This document shows positions 1-8,937 of a stretch of 43,576 nucleotides of DNA, one piece after another (position 1 is the first letter of the stretch; each line of letters starts with the position of its first letter). A model generated the notes under the pieces. It saw only the letters and a list, made by a program, of their open reading frames with translations, was not told the DNA's origin and did no database searches. Origin of the DNA: Pseudomonas sp. AOB-7 (GTDB lineage Bacteria; Pseudomonadota; Gammaproteobacteria; Pseudomonadales; Pseudomonadaceae); assembly GCF_003696305.1 (NCBI RefSeq), contig NZ_RFFK01000017.1, positions 18,014-61,589 of the forward strand. Reading direction: 5' to 3'. A program made the position numbers and the translations under genes.

Positions 1-579
1 GCTGGCGATGGACTGGATCACCTGGGTGACCTGCTCGATCTGCTCGGTGCGGCTGCCGAGGCCGTCGATCAGCTCGCGGCTGGCCAGGGTCTGCGCGCTG
101 AGCTGCTGCATGCGCGCGATGGCCTGGCTCAGCTCGGCCTGGCCGCTGGCGCTGGCATCGCGTACCTGGCGCGCGGCGGCCAGGGTCTGCTCGGCGCGGG
201 CGGCGCTGTCCTGCTCGGTGTGGGTGATGGCCTCGGCGGCCTGGCTGACCTGCGCCACCGCCGCCAGTTGCGACTGCAGGCGCTCGGCCAGCTGCTTGAC
301 CGCATGCGCCACCTGGGCGGCGGACAGCGCGTTGTGGCAGGTGTGCCGCGACAGGCCGCGGCTGAGTTCGACGAAGTCGCCGCCGGCCGGCTGCTGCGCG
401 GCCGCAGGCTCGTCGCGACGCTGCCAGGGGCCGAGCCAGGGCCACAGCGCCAGCAGCAGCAGGGACGGCACGCTGACATAGAGCGGAAGCGCCGTCTGCT
501 GGTAGACCAGCATCAACCCGGCCAGGCCGAGGGCGTGCAACAGGCAGGCAATCGGGGAACGGACAAAGGCAGCTTGCAT
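1..579 (-). CDS. Methyl-accepting chemotaxis protein, N-terminal part (runs off the left edge)
   Basis: The minus-strand frame begins at an ATG (577-579) preceded by GAGG and stays open to base 1, giving 193 visible residues. Residues about 12-47 are hydrophobic and look like two closely spaced membrane segments. The chain then passes almost directly into a long heptad-rich helix with the alternating Ala/Glu/Gln pattern of MCP cytoplasmic signalling domains (for example TEQIEQVTQVIQSIA at the visible end). There is no room for a periplasmic ligand-binding domain before the coiled coil, so any sensing module must lie in the missing C-terminal part or be cytoplasmic. The role, inferred from the family, is signalling to CheA/CheW. 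Confidence is good for the family; the ligand is unknown. Confidence 0.8.
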   Translation of the reverse strand, partial: MQAAFVRSPIACLLHALGLAGLMLVYQQTALPLYVSVPSLLLLALWPWLGPWQRRDEPAAAQQPAGGDFVELSRGLSRHTCHNALSAAQVAHAVKQLAERLQSQLAAVAQVSQAAEAITHTEQDSAARAEQTLAAARQVRDASASGQAELSQAIARMQQLSAQTLASRELIDGLGSRTEQIEQVTQVIQSIAS

Positions 580-775
580 GACCGACCTCAGAGTTCTTGT
601 TCTTGGGCGCGGCGAGGCGCTGTAGGCGGACGGGGTCACGGCGGGTTCTCCTCGAACTTCCCGCGCAACCTGACGCAGGCTACGCGATCGACAGGCCCGG
701 CGGCAAAGACGCGCGCAACTCGGGCAGGATGGAATCGATTCGAACACCTTGGAAGCAGCAGCACCATCGCACTTT

Positions 776-795
776 GGTCGCAGCTGGCTGCGACC
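776..795 (-). terminator. Terminator-like hairpin after the FAD oxidoreductase
   Basis: A perfect 8-bp inverted repeat (GGTCGCAG / CTGCGACC, 4-base loop) lies directly after the stop codon of the minus-strand oxidoreductase gene. No T-tract follows, so it may be a weak terminator or a 3'-end stabilising hairpin. The rest of 580-795 holds the chemoreceptor leader and no supported gene. Confidence 0.5.
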
Positions 796-1872
796 TTAAC
801 CCACCAGACGATGACGCTGGATAAAGCGTTGATCCAGCCAATCCTTGCAGCGCCCGTAGAACTGCCCGCCGGCGCTCCAGTCGTGCCAGGCGAGCAGCGC
901 GCCGCCGTCGCCGGTGGCCAGCAGCGCCAGGCTGTGGCGCTGCGGGCGGTACTGGCGCAGCGGCCGGCCCTGCAGCGCCGCCTGCAGGTTGGCCGCCAGC
1001 ACCGGGCCCTGGCGCACCGCGTAGACGCCGCTGCGCCGCGCGCCAGCCAGGCTGGCGCAGTCGCCGACGGCGAACAGCTGGGCATGGGACTGGCTCTGCA
1101 GGCTCGGGCGAATGGCGACGAAACCCTGCTCGTCGCAGGCCAGGCCGCTGGCCGCCAGCCAGGGCCAGGCGCGTGCGCCGCTGGCCAGCAGCAGACGCCG
1201 GCCGCACCACACCGGCTCGTCGCCGCTGAGCAGCCAGTCGTCCTCGATCCGCCCGATCGGGCAGTGCTCGCGCACCTGCACGCCGCGCTGACGCAGGTGG
1301 CCGAGGGCGCGCAGGCGCAGGCCCGGGGCGTGCCCGGCGAGCAGCGGGCCGGCGCAGAACAGCGCCAGCGCCGGCACCTGCCCGGCCAGCGCCAGGGCCA
1401 GCTCGACCCCCGCCGCGCCGCCGCCGAGGATGGCCAGGCGCCGTGGCTCGGCCTGCCACTGCTGCCAGCCGGCGAGAAAACCGGCGAAGGGTTTCACCGC
1501 CAGCAGCTGCATGGCGTCGCCCTGCTGCGGCGGCGCGGCCACCGCGGCGCCGACATTGAGCGCCAGCCACTCGGCCGCAAGGCGCCGGCCATCTGCAAGT
1601 TCGACCTGGCGGCTGGTGGCATCCAGCGCGGCGATCTCGCCCTCGATCAGCTCCACCTTGGCCGCGCGGCACAGCGGCTGCAGTTCCAGGCGACAGTCGG
1701 CGGCGGCGTAGCGCCCGGCCAGCAGACCCGGCAGCATCCCCGAATACCAGGCCTCGGGGCCGGGGCTGAGCAGGGCGATGCGTCCCGGCGGGCGCTCCAC
1801 CAGGGCCCAGCGGCGCAGCACGCCGAGGTGGGCATGGCCGGCACCGGCCAGCAGCAGGTCGTACTGGCTCAT
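796..1872 (-). CDS. FAD-dependent NAD(P)H oxidoreductase (NDH-2/SelD-associated type)
   Basis: This is a 358-residue protein. The N-terminal dinucleotide fold carries GAGHAH (about residues 10-15), the variant typical of the FAD proteins related to the oxidoreductase half of SelD fusions and to NDH-2. A second Rossmann motif, LGGGAAGVEL, lies near residue 148, and a C-terminal FAD-contact motif LFAVGDCASL is present. There is no SelD half and no C-terminal membrane anchor. The ATG overlaps the stop of the upstream AraC gene by 4 bases (ATGA), so the two are translationally coupled. The desaturase transcribed divergently needs electrons, so this enzyme could feed it; that is inference. The family is well supported, the substrate is not known. 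Confidence 0.8.
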   Translation of the reverse strand: MSQYDLLLAGAGHAHLGVLRRWALVERPPGRIALLSPGPEAWYSGMLPGLLAGRYAAADCRLELQPLCRAAKVELIEGEIAALDATSRQVELADGRRLAAEWLALNVGAAVAAPPQQGDAMQLLAVKPFAGFLAGWQQWQAEPRRLAILGGGAAGVELALALAGQVPALALFCAGPLLAGHAPGLRLRALGHLRQRGVQVREHCPIGRIEDDWLLSGDEPVWCGRRLLLASGARAWPWLAASGLACDEQGFVAIRPSLQSQSHAQLFAVGDCASLAGARRSGVYAVRQGPVLAANLQAALQGRPLRQYRPQRHSLALLATGDGGALLAWHDWSAGGQFYGRCKDWLDQRFIQRHRLVG

Positions 1873-2882
1873 GGCTGCTTCAAGCCGTCGCGGTACTGGC
1901 TCGGCGTTTGCCCGGTCCAGCGCTTGAAGGCGCGGCCGAAGCTGCTGCTGTCACTGAAGCCGAGCAGGTAGGCGACCTCGCCGATGGAGCAGCGTGGATC
2001 GCGCATATGGCGCAGGGCCAGGGCGTGGCGGGTGTCGCCGAGCAGCGCCTCGTAGCTGGTGCCCTCCTCGGCCAGGTGGCGTTGCAGGCTGCGCAGGCTC
2101 AGGTGCAGGGCCTGGGCGATGCGCTCGGCCGAGGGCTCGCCGTCCGGCAGCTGCGTCTCCAGGCAGCTGCGCACCCGCTCGCTGCAACTGGCGGCGCGAA
2201 GTTGTTCCAGGCTGCGCTTGAGCACCGCCTCGTTGTGTTCGGCCAGCTCCGGGTTGCCGTCGTCCAGGCGCTGCTCGAAGGCGGCGCGGGGAAAGCGCAG
2301 CAGGCTCTCGGCCGCATCGAACTGCAGCGGCGCGCGGAACACCGCCTGCCAGGGCGCGGGATCGGCCGGCGCCGGGCGCTGCAGCTGCACCAGCAGCGGG
2401 GCGAAATCACGGCTCAGGCGATTGCGGCAGCTGCGCACGTAGATTGCGGCGAAGGCGTCGAGCGCCTCCGGGGCCGGCGGCGGGCTGCCGGGCGGCACGC
2501 GAAAACGGAACTCGTAGGCGTCGTCCAGTTGGCGCAGCTCCAGTTCCAGGGCGTCGCTGACCACCCGGTGGTAGCGCACGATGCGCTCGAACATCTCGCG
2601 CAGGCTGCTGCTGGCGATCAGCGCATAGCCCAGGGCGTGGAAGGTGGTCGGGCTGACGTACTGCGAGGTCTTCAGGCCCAGCGCCGGGTCGCCGCTGGCC
2701 GCCACCGCCAGTTGCCACAGGCGCGTGGTCACCGACAACGGGCAGCGCGCGTTGGGGTCGTCGAGCAGCGCCGGTTCGAGGCCGGCGGCGTGGCACAGCG
2801 CGGCGCTGTCCAGGCCCAGGGCGTCGAGCTGCTTGCGCAGGGCGCGGGTCCAGCTGGCCAGGGTGGTGGGTTCGGCGGTCAT
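1869..2882 (-). CDS. AraC-family transcriptional regulator (arabinose-binding-like N-terminus)
   Basis: This is a 337-residue protein. The first about 200 residues resemble the N-terminal domain of the OruR/ArgR-like AraC group (GLDSAALCHAAGLEPALLDD, then FHALGYALIASSSLREMFERI written in parts here). The C-terminal about 100 residues form a standard double helix-turn-helix, with LSLRSLQRHLAEEG and the signature GFSDSSSFGRAFKRWTG. It is the first gene of a two-gene operon with the FAD oxidoreductase and is divergent from a fatty-acid desaturase. The shared intergenic region contains direct repeats spaced like an AraC-type operator. No clear Shine-Dalgarno precedes the ATG. It probably controls the desaturase and itself; the effector is unknown, perhaps a fatty acid or lipid. 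Confidence 0.88.
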   Translation of the reverse strand: MTAEPTTLASWTRALRKQLDALGLDSAALCHAAGLEPALLDDPNARCPLSVTTRLWQLAVAASGDPALGLKTSQYVSPTTFHALGYALIASSSLREMFERIVRYHRVVSDALELELRQLDDAYEFRFRVPPGSPPPAPEALDAFAAIYVRSCRNRLSRDFAPLLVQLQRPAPADPAPWQAVFRAPLQFDAAESLLRFPRAAFEQRLDDGNPELAEHNEAVLKRSLEQLRAASCSERVRSCLETQLPDGEPSAERIAQALHLSLRSLQRHLAEEGTSYEALLGDTRHALALRHMRDPRCSIGEVAYLLGFSDSSSFGRAFKRWTGQTPSQYRDGLKQP

Positions 2883-2883
2883 T

Positions 2884-2944
2884 GCAGGTTGGCGTGTCCG
2901 GTAGGCAGGTTGGCGTGCTCGGTCGGGCGCGTTGGCGGGCGCGG
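2884..2944. promoter_or_regulatory. Three 21-22 bp direct repeats, candidate AraC operator
   Basis: GCAGGTTGGCGTG occurs at 2884 and again at 2905. A third, degenerate copy (GCGCGTTGGCGGG) starts at 2927. The periods are 21 and 22 bp, two helical turns, as expected for AraC-type monomers binding side by side on one face. The last copy sits where a -35 box for the desaturase would lie (weak -10 candidate TAGCGT at 2953-2958). The function is inferred. Confidence 0.55.
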
Positions 2945-2986
2945 CGGCACAGTAGCGTCACTGTCCAAGCACAAGAGGATGTCGGC

Positions 2987-4048
2987 ATGTCCCCCTCCCC
3001 CGCAAGCCTTAATGACCAGCAACGCGCCGCGCTGATCCGCGAACGGGTGATGGCCCACGGCAACGCCCTGCGCCAGCGCTACCCGATCCTGCAGCACCAG
3101 GACGCCCTCGGCGCCGCCATCCTCGCCTTCGCCCTGGCCGGCATGCTCGGCTCGGCCGCGCTGTATATCGGCGGGCACATGGCCTGGTGGGCCTGCCTGC
3201 TGCTCAACGCCTTCTTCGCCTCGCTGACCCACGAGCTGGAGCACGACCTGATCCACTCGATGTACTTCCGCAAACGCCCGGTGCCGCACAACCTGATGCT
3301 GGCGCTGGTCTGGCTGGCGCGGCCGAGCACCATCAACCCCTGGGTGCGCCGCCACCTGCACCTGAACCACCACAAGGTCTCCGGCAGCGAGGCCGACATG
3401 GAGGAGCGCGCCATCACCAACGGCGAGCCCTGGGGCCTGGCGCGCCTGCTGATGGTCGGCGACAACATGATGAGTTCCTTCATTCGCTGGCTACGGGCGA
3501 AGAACCCCGAGCACCGCCGGCTGATCCTCAGCCGCACGCTCAAGGTCTATGCGCCGCTGGGCCTGCTCAACTGGGCGACCTGGTACCTGTTCCTCGGCTT
3601 CCATCTGCTCGACTGGGCCGCCGCCGCCCTGGGCGCCCCGATCGCCTGGTCGGCCACCACCCTGGGCCTGATGCAGGTGGTGAACGTCGCCGTGGTGGTG
3701 CTGGTCGGGCCCAATGTGCTGCGCACCTTCTGCCTGCACTTCGTCAGCTCCAACATGCACTACTACGGCGACGTCGAGCCGGGCAACGTGATCCAGCAGA
3801 CCCAGGTGCTCAACCCCTGGTGGCTGTGGCCGCTGCAGGCGTTCTGCTGCAATTTCGGCAGCAGCCACGCGATCCATCATTTCGTGGTCAAGGAGCCCTT
3901 CTACATCCGCCAGCTGACCGTGCCCTTCGCCCACCAGGTGATGCGCGAGATGGGCGTGCGCTTCAACGACTTCGGCACCTTCACCCGCGCCAATCGCTGG
4001 ACCCGTCGCGCCCCGCAAGCCGCCGGCGGGCGCCCCCAGACCGCCTGA
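2987..4048 (+). CDS. Membrane fatty-acid desaturase
   Basis: This is a 353-residue integral membrane di-iron desaturase. The three histidine clusters are present: HELEHDLIH (82-90), HLHLNHH (123-129) and HAIHH (294-298), plus an extra His in SSNMHYYGD (258). Hydrophobic segments at about 42-75, 105-115 and 185-245 fit a four-helix membrane protein. The ATG at 2987 is chosen because AGAGGA precedes it by about 7 bases; an upstream GTG-type extension to 2882 would translate the repeat region and is rejected. It is divergent from the AraC regulator and FAD oxidoreductase, which may be its regulator and electron supplier. Chain position and acyl carrier cannot be told from sequence. Confidence 0.88.
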   Translation: MSPSPASLNDQQRAALIRERVMAHGNALRQRYPILQHQDALGAAILAFALAGMLGSAALYIGGHMAWWACLLLNAFFASLTHELEHDLIHSMYFRKRPVPHNLMLALVWLARPSTINPWVRRHLHLNHHKVSGSEADMEERAITNGEPWGLARLLMVGDNMMSSFIRWLRAKNPEHRRLILSRTLKVYAPLGLLNWATWYLFLGFHLLDWAAAALGAPIAWSATTLGLMQVVNVAVVVLVGPNVLRTFCLHFVSSNMHYYGDVEPGNVIQQTQVLNPWWLWPLQAFCCNFGSSHAIHHFVVKEPFYIRQLTVPFAHQVMREMGVRFNDFGTFTRANRWTRRAPQAAGGRPQTA

Positions 4049-4063
4049 CGTTCACCTGGCCGC

Positions 4064-4080
4064 GGTGCGCACGGCGCACC
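4064..4080. repeat. Palindromic intergenic repeat GGTGCGC-ACG-GCGCACC
   Basis: This perfect 7-bp inverted repeat with a 3-base loop lies in the 32-bp gap between the converging desaturase and DUF3047 genes, so it may serve as a two-way terminator. A near copy starts at 6960 and a half copy at 16697. Confidence 0.55.
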
Positions 4081-4791
4081 CTAGCGGGTCTCGATTAGCT
4101 CGGGCGCGGCGAAAGAGCTGTCGACGCGCTCGCCGGTGTTGTCGCTGTCGGCGGCGAAGACCACGCCGAGGATGCGCCGCGGCGCGCGGCCGAAGGCGGC
4201 GATGGCGTCGCTGCGCAGGTCGCGCGACTCCGCCAGCCACTGCCCCAGCGGCGCCTCCGGGCCGCGCAGCACGCGCATCTCCACCGTCTCGCTGTAGGCG
4301 CTGCGGGCGTGGCTGCCCGGTGCTTTGCGGTTGTCCCAGACGTAGCTCAGGGTCGCCGCCGGCAAGTCGGGGTCGAAGAAGGTGCGCGCCAGGCGCAGCT
4401 TCTGCCGGGTAAGGAAGGTGAGCGACTCCAGCGGGTAATCCAGCAGCACATAGACCCGCGCCACGTAGTCGTCGCCCTCGCGGGTGGCGAAGCGCGCCTG
4501 TTCCAGCCGCTGCTCGCTGCGCCACTGCCAGCTCAGTTGCCAGGGCCGCTCGCCGGGCAGCTCCAGCGGATGCAGCAGGCCGCCGGCGGCGGCAGCGGCC
4601 TGGATGCGCAGCACCAACCGGCCGTCCTGCTCGACCAGGCTGCGCTGCGCCGGCGTGATCTTCGGGATATCGGCCAGGCGCCAGGGCGGCGACCACGGGC
4701 CGCCCGGCGGGCCGGCCGTCCACGGCGTCAGCCGGTTCTCCGCCAGTGCCGGCGCCGCGACCAACAGCAGCGCGAGCCACAGCGCCCGCAT
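4081..4791 (-). CDS. DUF3047 family exported protein
   Basis: This is a 236-residue protein with an N-terminal signal peptide (MRALWLALLLVAAPALA, cleavage about residue 17). The mature part, with YVARVYVLLDYPLESLTF and LSYVWDNRKAPGS, matches what is remembered of DUF3047, a beta-rich domain of unknown function. Its ATG shares one base with the stop of the upstream TVP38-FAD gene (TGATG), so translation is coupled and it is the last gene of the arsS operon. A periplasmic location is inferred from the signal peptide. The biochemical function is not known. Confidence 0.78.
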   Translation of the reverse strand: MRALWLALLLVAAPALAENRLTPWTAGPPGGPWSPPWRLADIPKITPAQRSLVEQDGRLVLRIQAAAAAGGLLHPLELPGERPWQLSWQWRSEQRLEQARFATREGDDYVARVYVLLDYPLESLTFLTRQKLRLARTFFDPDLPAATLSYVWDNRKAPGSHARSAYSETVEMRVLRGPEAPLGQWLAESRDLRSDAIAAFGRAPRRILGVVFAADSDNTGERVDSSFAAPELIETR

Positions 4792-6932
4792 CAGCCGCGC
4801 CTCCAGGCGTGAAAACGCTCGACCCAGCGCAGCAGCCCCTGCGGCGCATGGGCGCGCTTCCATTGCCCGGCCGCGTATTTGTTGGCCTCGCTCAGGGTCG
4901 GGTAGCTGTGGGTGGTGCCGAGGATCTTGTTCAGGCCGAGGCCGTGCTTCATCGCCAGCACGTACTCGGCGAGCAACTCGCCGGCCTGGGCGCCGACTAT
5001 GCTCACGCCGAGAATGCGGTCGCGCCCCGGCTCGGTCAGCACCTTCACATAGCCGCGGGCGACGTCGTCGACTATGGCCCGGTCCAGGTCGTCGAGGCCA
5101 AAGCGGGTCAGCTCGAAGGCGACGCCCTGCTCCTGCGCCTCGCGCTCGCTCAGGCCGACCCGCGCCACCTCGGGGTCGGTGAAGGTGCAATGGGGGATGG
5201 TGCGGTAGTCCACCTTGAAGCGCTTGAGGCCGCCGAACAGCGCGTTGACCGCGGCGTACCAGGCCTGGTGCGCGGCAACGTGGGTGTACTGGTGGGGCCC
5301 GGTGACGTCGCCCACCGCGTAGATATTGGGAAAGCGCGTGGCCAGGTACTGGTCGGTTTCCAGGCTGCCGTCGGGGCGCAACGCCAGCCCCAGTTCCTCG
5401 GCGCCATAGCCGGCGACATGGGGCTGGCGACCGAGCGCCAGCAGCGCGGCGTCGAAGGCGATGCTGCGTTGCTCGCCGCTGCCTAAGTCGCGCACCAGCA
5501 CGCGCTGCTCGCCCTCGACCAGTTCGAAGCGCTCGACCACGTGGCGCAGGCGCACGTCGACACCGTCGTCGCGCAGGCTGGTCAGCACCAGCGCGCTGGC
5601 GTCCTCGTCCTCGCGCGGCAGCAGGCGCGCATTGCGCTGCAGCAGGATCACCTGGCTGCCCAGGCGCTGGAAGGCCTGGGCCAGCTCGCAGCCCACCGGC
5701 CCGCCGCCCAGCACCAGCAGCCAGCGCGGCTGCTGGCGCAGGCTCCAGATGCTCTCGCTGGTATAGCTACGCACCTGCTCCAGGCCGGGAATCTCCGGCA
5801 CCCGCGGCCGCGCCCCGGCGGCGATGACGATGCTGCGTGCGGTCATACGCTCACCGTTCACCTCCACCGCCCAGGGCGACACCAGTTTCGCCTGGCCCTG
5901 GATCACCTCGACGCCCAGGCCGCTGTAGCGCTCGACCGAATCATGCGGCTCGATGGCGGCGATCACATTCTGGATGCGCTGCATCACCGCGGCGAAATCC
6001 ACCTGGCCCTGCACCCCGCGCAGGCCCAGCGCCTCGGCACGGCCCAGCTCATGGGCCAGCTTGGCCGAACGCAGCAGCGCCTTGGACGGCACGCAGCCGC
6101 TGTGCAGGCAGTCGCCGCCCATCCGGTGCTTCTCGATCAGGCCGACCTTGGCCTTGACCGCCGCGGCGATATAGGCGCTGACCAGGCCGCCGGCGCCGGC
6201 GCCGATCACCAGCAGGTTGCGCTCGAAGCGCTTGGGCTTGTGCCAGCCGGCATAGACCCGGCGCGCCTGGAGCACATCGAGCGCACGCCGGGCCAGCAAG
6301 GGGAAAACGCCGAGCAGAACGAAGGCGCCGAGCAGCCCCGGCGAGAGGATGCCGGCCAGCGACTCCAGCTGGCCCAGCTCGCGCCCGGCGTTCACGTAGA
6401 CCAGGGTGCCGGGCAGCATGCCCAGCTGGCTGACCCACCAGTAGGTACGCAGCGGCAGGCGGGTCAGGCCCATGGCCAGGTTGATCAGAAAGAACGGGAA
6501 CACCGGCACCAGGCGCAGGGCGAACAGGTAGAAGGCCCCCTCGCGCTCGACCCCGGCATCGATCCCGGCCAGACGCCGGCCGAAGCGCTGCTGCACCCAG
6601 TCGCGCAGCAGGAAACGGCTGCTGAGCATGGCCAGGCTGGCGCCCAGGGTCGAGGCGAAGGACACCAGCACCAAGCCTTCGAGCAGACCGAATAGCGCGC
6701 CGCCGAGCAGGGTCATCAGTGCCGCACCCGGCAGGGACAGCGCCGTTACCAGCACATAGGCGAGAAAGAACAGCCCGGCGGCCTGCCAGGGCTGGGCGGC
6801 GACTTGGGCATTCAGCGCGGCTTGCTGCGCCTTGAGCGCGTCGAGGCTGAGGTACTGGCCGAGGTCGAAGACGAAGAAGCTGCCCAGCAGCGCCAAGATC
6901 AGGCCCATCAGGGCCAGTTTGCGGCTATTCAT
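4791..6932 (-). CDS. Fusion of TVP38/TMEM64 (DedA-like) membrane domain and pyridine-nucleotide disulfide reductase
   Basis: This is a 713-residue two-part protein. Residues 1-220 are a polytopic VTT/TVP38 domain with the family core FALRLVPVFPFFLINLAMG (137-155) and helices at about 7-24, 52-95, 140-155, 165-180 and 195-215. From residue 239 a full class I flavoprotein disulfide reductase follows: GAGAGG (244-249), redox-active Cys275 and Cys280 in GGDCLHSGCVPSK, an NAD motif GGGPVGCELA, and the C-terminal His675-Glu682 pair in THSYPTLSEA. The reductase resembles the MerA/Lpd branch but lacks an N-terminal heavy-metal domain. Start: ATG with GGGAGG nine bases upstream. It lies between arsS and DUF3047. 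It probably moves electrons at the inner membrane, coupled to an unknown thiol substrate. Confidence 0.88.
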   Translation of the reverse strand: MNSRKLALMGLILALLGSFFVFDLGQYLSLDALKAQQAALNAQVAAQPWQAAGLFFLAYVLVTALSLPGAALMTLLGGALFGLLEGLVLVSFASTLGASLAMLSSRFLLRDWVQQRFGRRLAGIDAGVEREGAFYLFALRLVPVFPFFLINLAMGLTRLPLRTYWWVSQLGMLPGTLVYVNAGRELGQLESLAGILSPGLLGAFVLLGVFPLLARRALDVLQARRVYAGWHKPKRFERNLLVIGAGAGGLVSAYIAAAVKAKVGLIEKHRMGGDCLHSGCVPSKALLRSAKLAHELGRAEALGLRGVQGQVDFAAVMQRIQNVIAAIEPHDSVERYSGLGVEVIQGQAKLVSPWAVEVNGERMTARSIVIAAGARPRVPEIPGLEQVRSYTSESIWSLRQQPRWLLVLGGGPVGCELAQAFQRLGSQVILLQRNARLLPREDEDASALVLTSLRDDGVDVRLRHVVERFELVEGEQRVLVRDLGSGEQRSIAFDAALLALGRQPHVAGYGAEELGLALRPDGSLETDQYLATRFPNIYAVGDVTGPHQYTHVAAHQAWYAAVNALFGGLKRFKVDYRTIPHCTFTDPEVARVGLSEREAQEQGVAFELTRFGLDDLDRAIVDDVARGYVKVLTEPGRDRILGVSIVGAQAGELLAEYVLAMKHGLGLNKILGTTHSYPTLSEANKYAAGQWKRAHAPQGLLRWVERFHAWRRG

Positions 6933-6959
6933 CGGTCAGCGCCTCCCGCGCGTCTCGTA

Positions 6960-6977
6960 GGTGCGCACGGCGCACGG
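6960..6977. repeat. Near copy of the GGTGCGCACGGCGCACC palindrome
   Basis: GGTGCGCACGGCGCAC lies in the 46-bp gap between arsS and the TVP38-FAD gene, matching 16 of the 17 bases of the copy at 4064-4080. It is a dispersed intergenic repeat, and could reduce read-through within the operon. Confidence 0.5.
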
Positions 6978-6978
6978 C

Positions 6979-7944
<966 letters not shown>

Positions 7945-8134
7945 CAACAAGTCCTCGGCGACGGCCAGCCATTAGAGCAGGTCTGGCGTGCCTCGTTACA
8001 GCATGGGCCGAAATCGCCGCCAAGCCCAGGGGCCGAGACATCGTTGCGAGGCTGGAGCGGGCTCCGCCTGCAGATCCGGCGACGGCGCCCGGGTCGAGCA
8101 TGGCGATACCCGGCGCCGCAGAAATCGCAGGCAC

Positions 8135-8158
8135 AAAAAAGCCCGCCATGCGGCGGGC
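8135..8158 (-). terminator. Intrinsic terminator of rpmB-rpmG
   Basis: GCCCGCC (8141-8147) pairs with GGCGGGC (8152-8158), followed on the minus strand by six T residues (8140-8135). It is located 24 bp after the rpmG stop. Confidence 0.85.
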
Positions 8159-8181
8159 TTCTTCAACAGGTCGCCGATCAA

Positions 8182-8337
8182 TTACTTGATCTTGGCTTCC
8201 TTGTACATCACGTGCTTACGCACGACCGGATCGAATTTCTTGATTTCGATCTTGTCGGGGGTGGTGCGCTTGTTCTTGTCGGTGGTGTAGAAGTGGCCGG
8301 TACCGGCGCTGGACACCAAACGGATCAATTCACGCAT
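8182..8337 (-). CDS. rpmG: 50S ribosomal protein L33
   Basis: This 51-residue basic protein begins MRELIRLVSSAGTGHFY and contains TTDKNKRTTPDKIEIKK, diagnostic of L33. It has no cysteine, so it is the zinc-free (C-minus) form. It binds 23S rRNA near the E site. It lies 10 bases after rpmB on the same strand and is followed by a strong intrinsic terminator. An unambiguous housekeeping gene. Confidence 0.97.
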   Translation of the reverse strand: MRELIRLVSSAGTGHFYTTDKNKRTTPDKIEIKKFDPVVRKHVMYKEAKIK

Positions 8338-8347
8338 GACTCTCTCC

Positions 8348-8584
8348 TTAAACCTTTTCGCCGCGAGCGCGCAGCTCGGCCAGCACTACGTCGATGCCAC
8401 GCTTGTCGATGACACGCATGCCCTTGGCAGAGACGCGCAGACGCACGAAGCGATTCTCGGACTCGACCCAGAAGCGATGGTGCTGCAGGTTCGGCAGGAA
8501 ACGACGACGGGTTTTGTTGTTTGCGTGGGAAATGTTGTTCCCGGTTACCGGACCCTTACCGGTAACTTGACAGACTCTCGACAT
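8348..8584 (-). CDS. rpmB: 50S ribosomal protein L28
   Basis: This 78-residue protein begins MSRVCQVTGKGPVTGNNISH, followed by NNKTRRRFLPNLQHHRFWV, the L28 signature. The length matches the family. It is the first gene of the rpmB-rpmG pair. A sigma70-like promoter candidate lies about 150 bp upstream on the minus strand. It is needed for assembly of the large ribosomal subunit. Confidence 0.97.
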   Translation of the reverse strand: MSRVCQVTGKGPVTGNNISHANNKTRRRFLPNLQHHRFWVESENRFVRLRVSAKGMRVIDKRGIDVVLAELRARGEKV

Positions 8585-8731
8585 GCCTCAGCCCTCTAAA
8601 ACCACATGCCCAACCCGGCATGGGTTGGCCGCTTAAACTCAATGTCATTGGCGCTCGGCGCCGCGTTTCTCGAGGGTCTTACCGGGCGCACTGCAAAGCG
8701 CAAGAACCGGGCCCCTAGAAAAGAGCGCTGC

Positions 8732-8760
8732 TTTATACCAGAAAGCCCCTGGCGCAACAA
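8732..8760 (-). promoter_or_regulatory. Candidate sigma70 promoter for rpmB-rpmG
   Basis: Read on the minus strand: TTGTTG (8760-8755), a 17-bp spacer, then TATAAA (8737-8732). This is the best match in the 350-bp gap between rpmB and the divergent binding-protein gene, which otherwise holds no supported gene. Confidence 0.55.
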
Positions 8761-8937
8761 GGGAAAGCGCAGGATAAAAACAGTCCCCCGCTCCCCGCCA
8801 CCCAGCCGCCCCGGAGCCTGCCGGGGTTCACCCAGGCTCGACCATTCGTCGCCCGAAGCGGTATTCAGCTCCCGGCAAATCGACTAGGGTTAGGTCGTTG
8901 CCGGCCAACCCGGCGTTCCGTGAAGAAGGAGTTCGCC

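Noticed and set aside
220..1971. A plus-strand open frame of about 583 codons across the left end
   Set aside because: It is antisense to the chemoreceptor, the FAD oxidoreductase and the start of the AraC gene, with no domain.
2884..2944. Possible short CRISPR array
   Set aside because: Only three copies with a 21-22 bp period, no spacers and no cas genes; better explained as regulator sites.
8920..8937. GTG start for the peptide-binding protein
   Set aside because: It lies within the ribosome-binding site and would extend the signal peptide with MKKEFA; ATG 8938 has ideal spacing.
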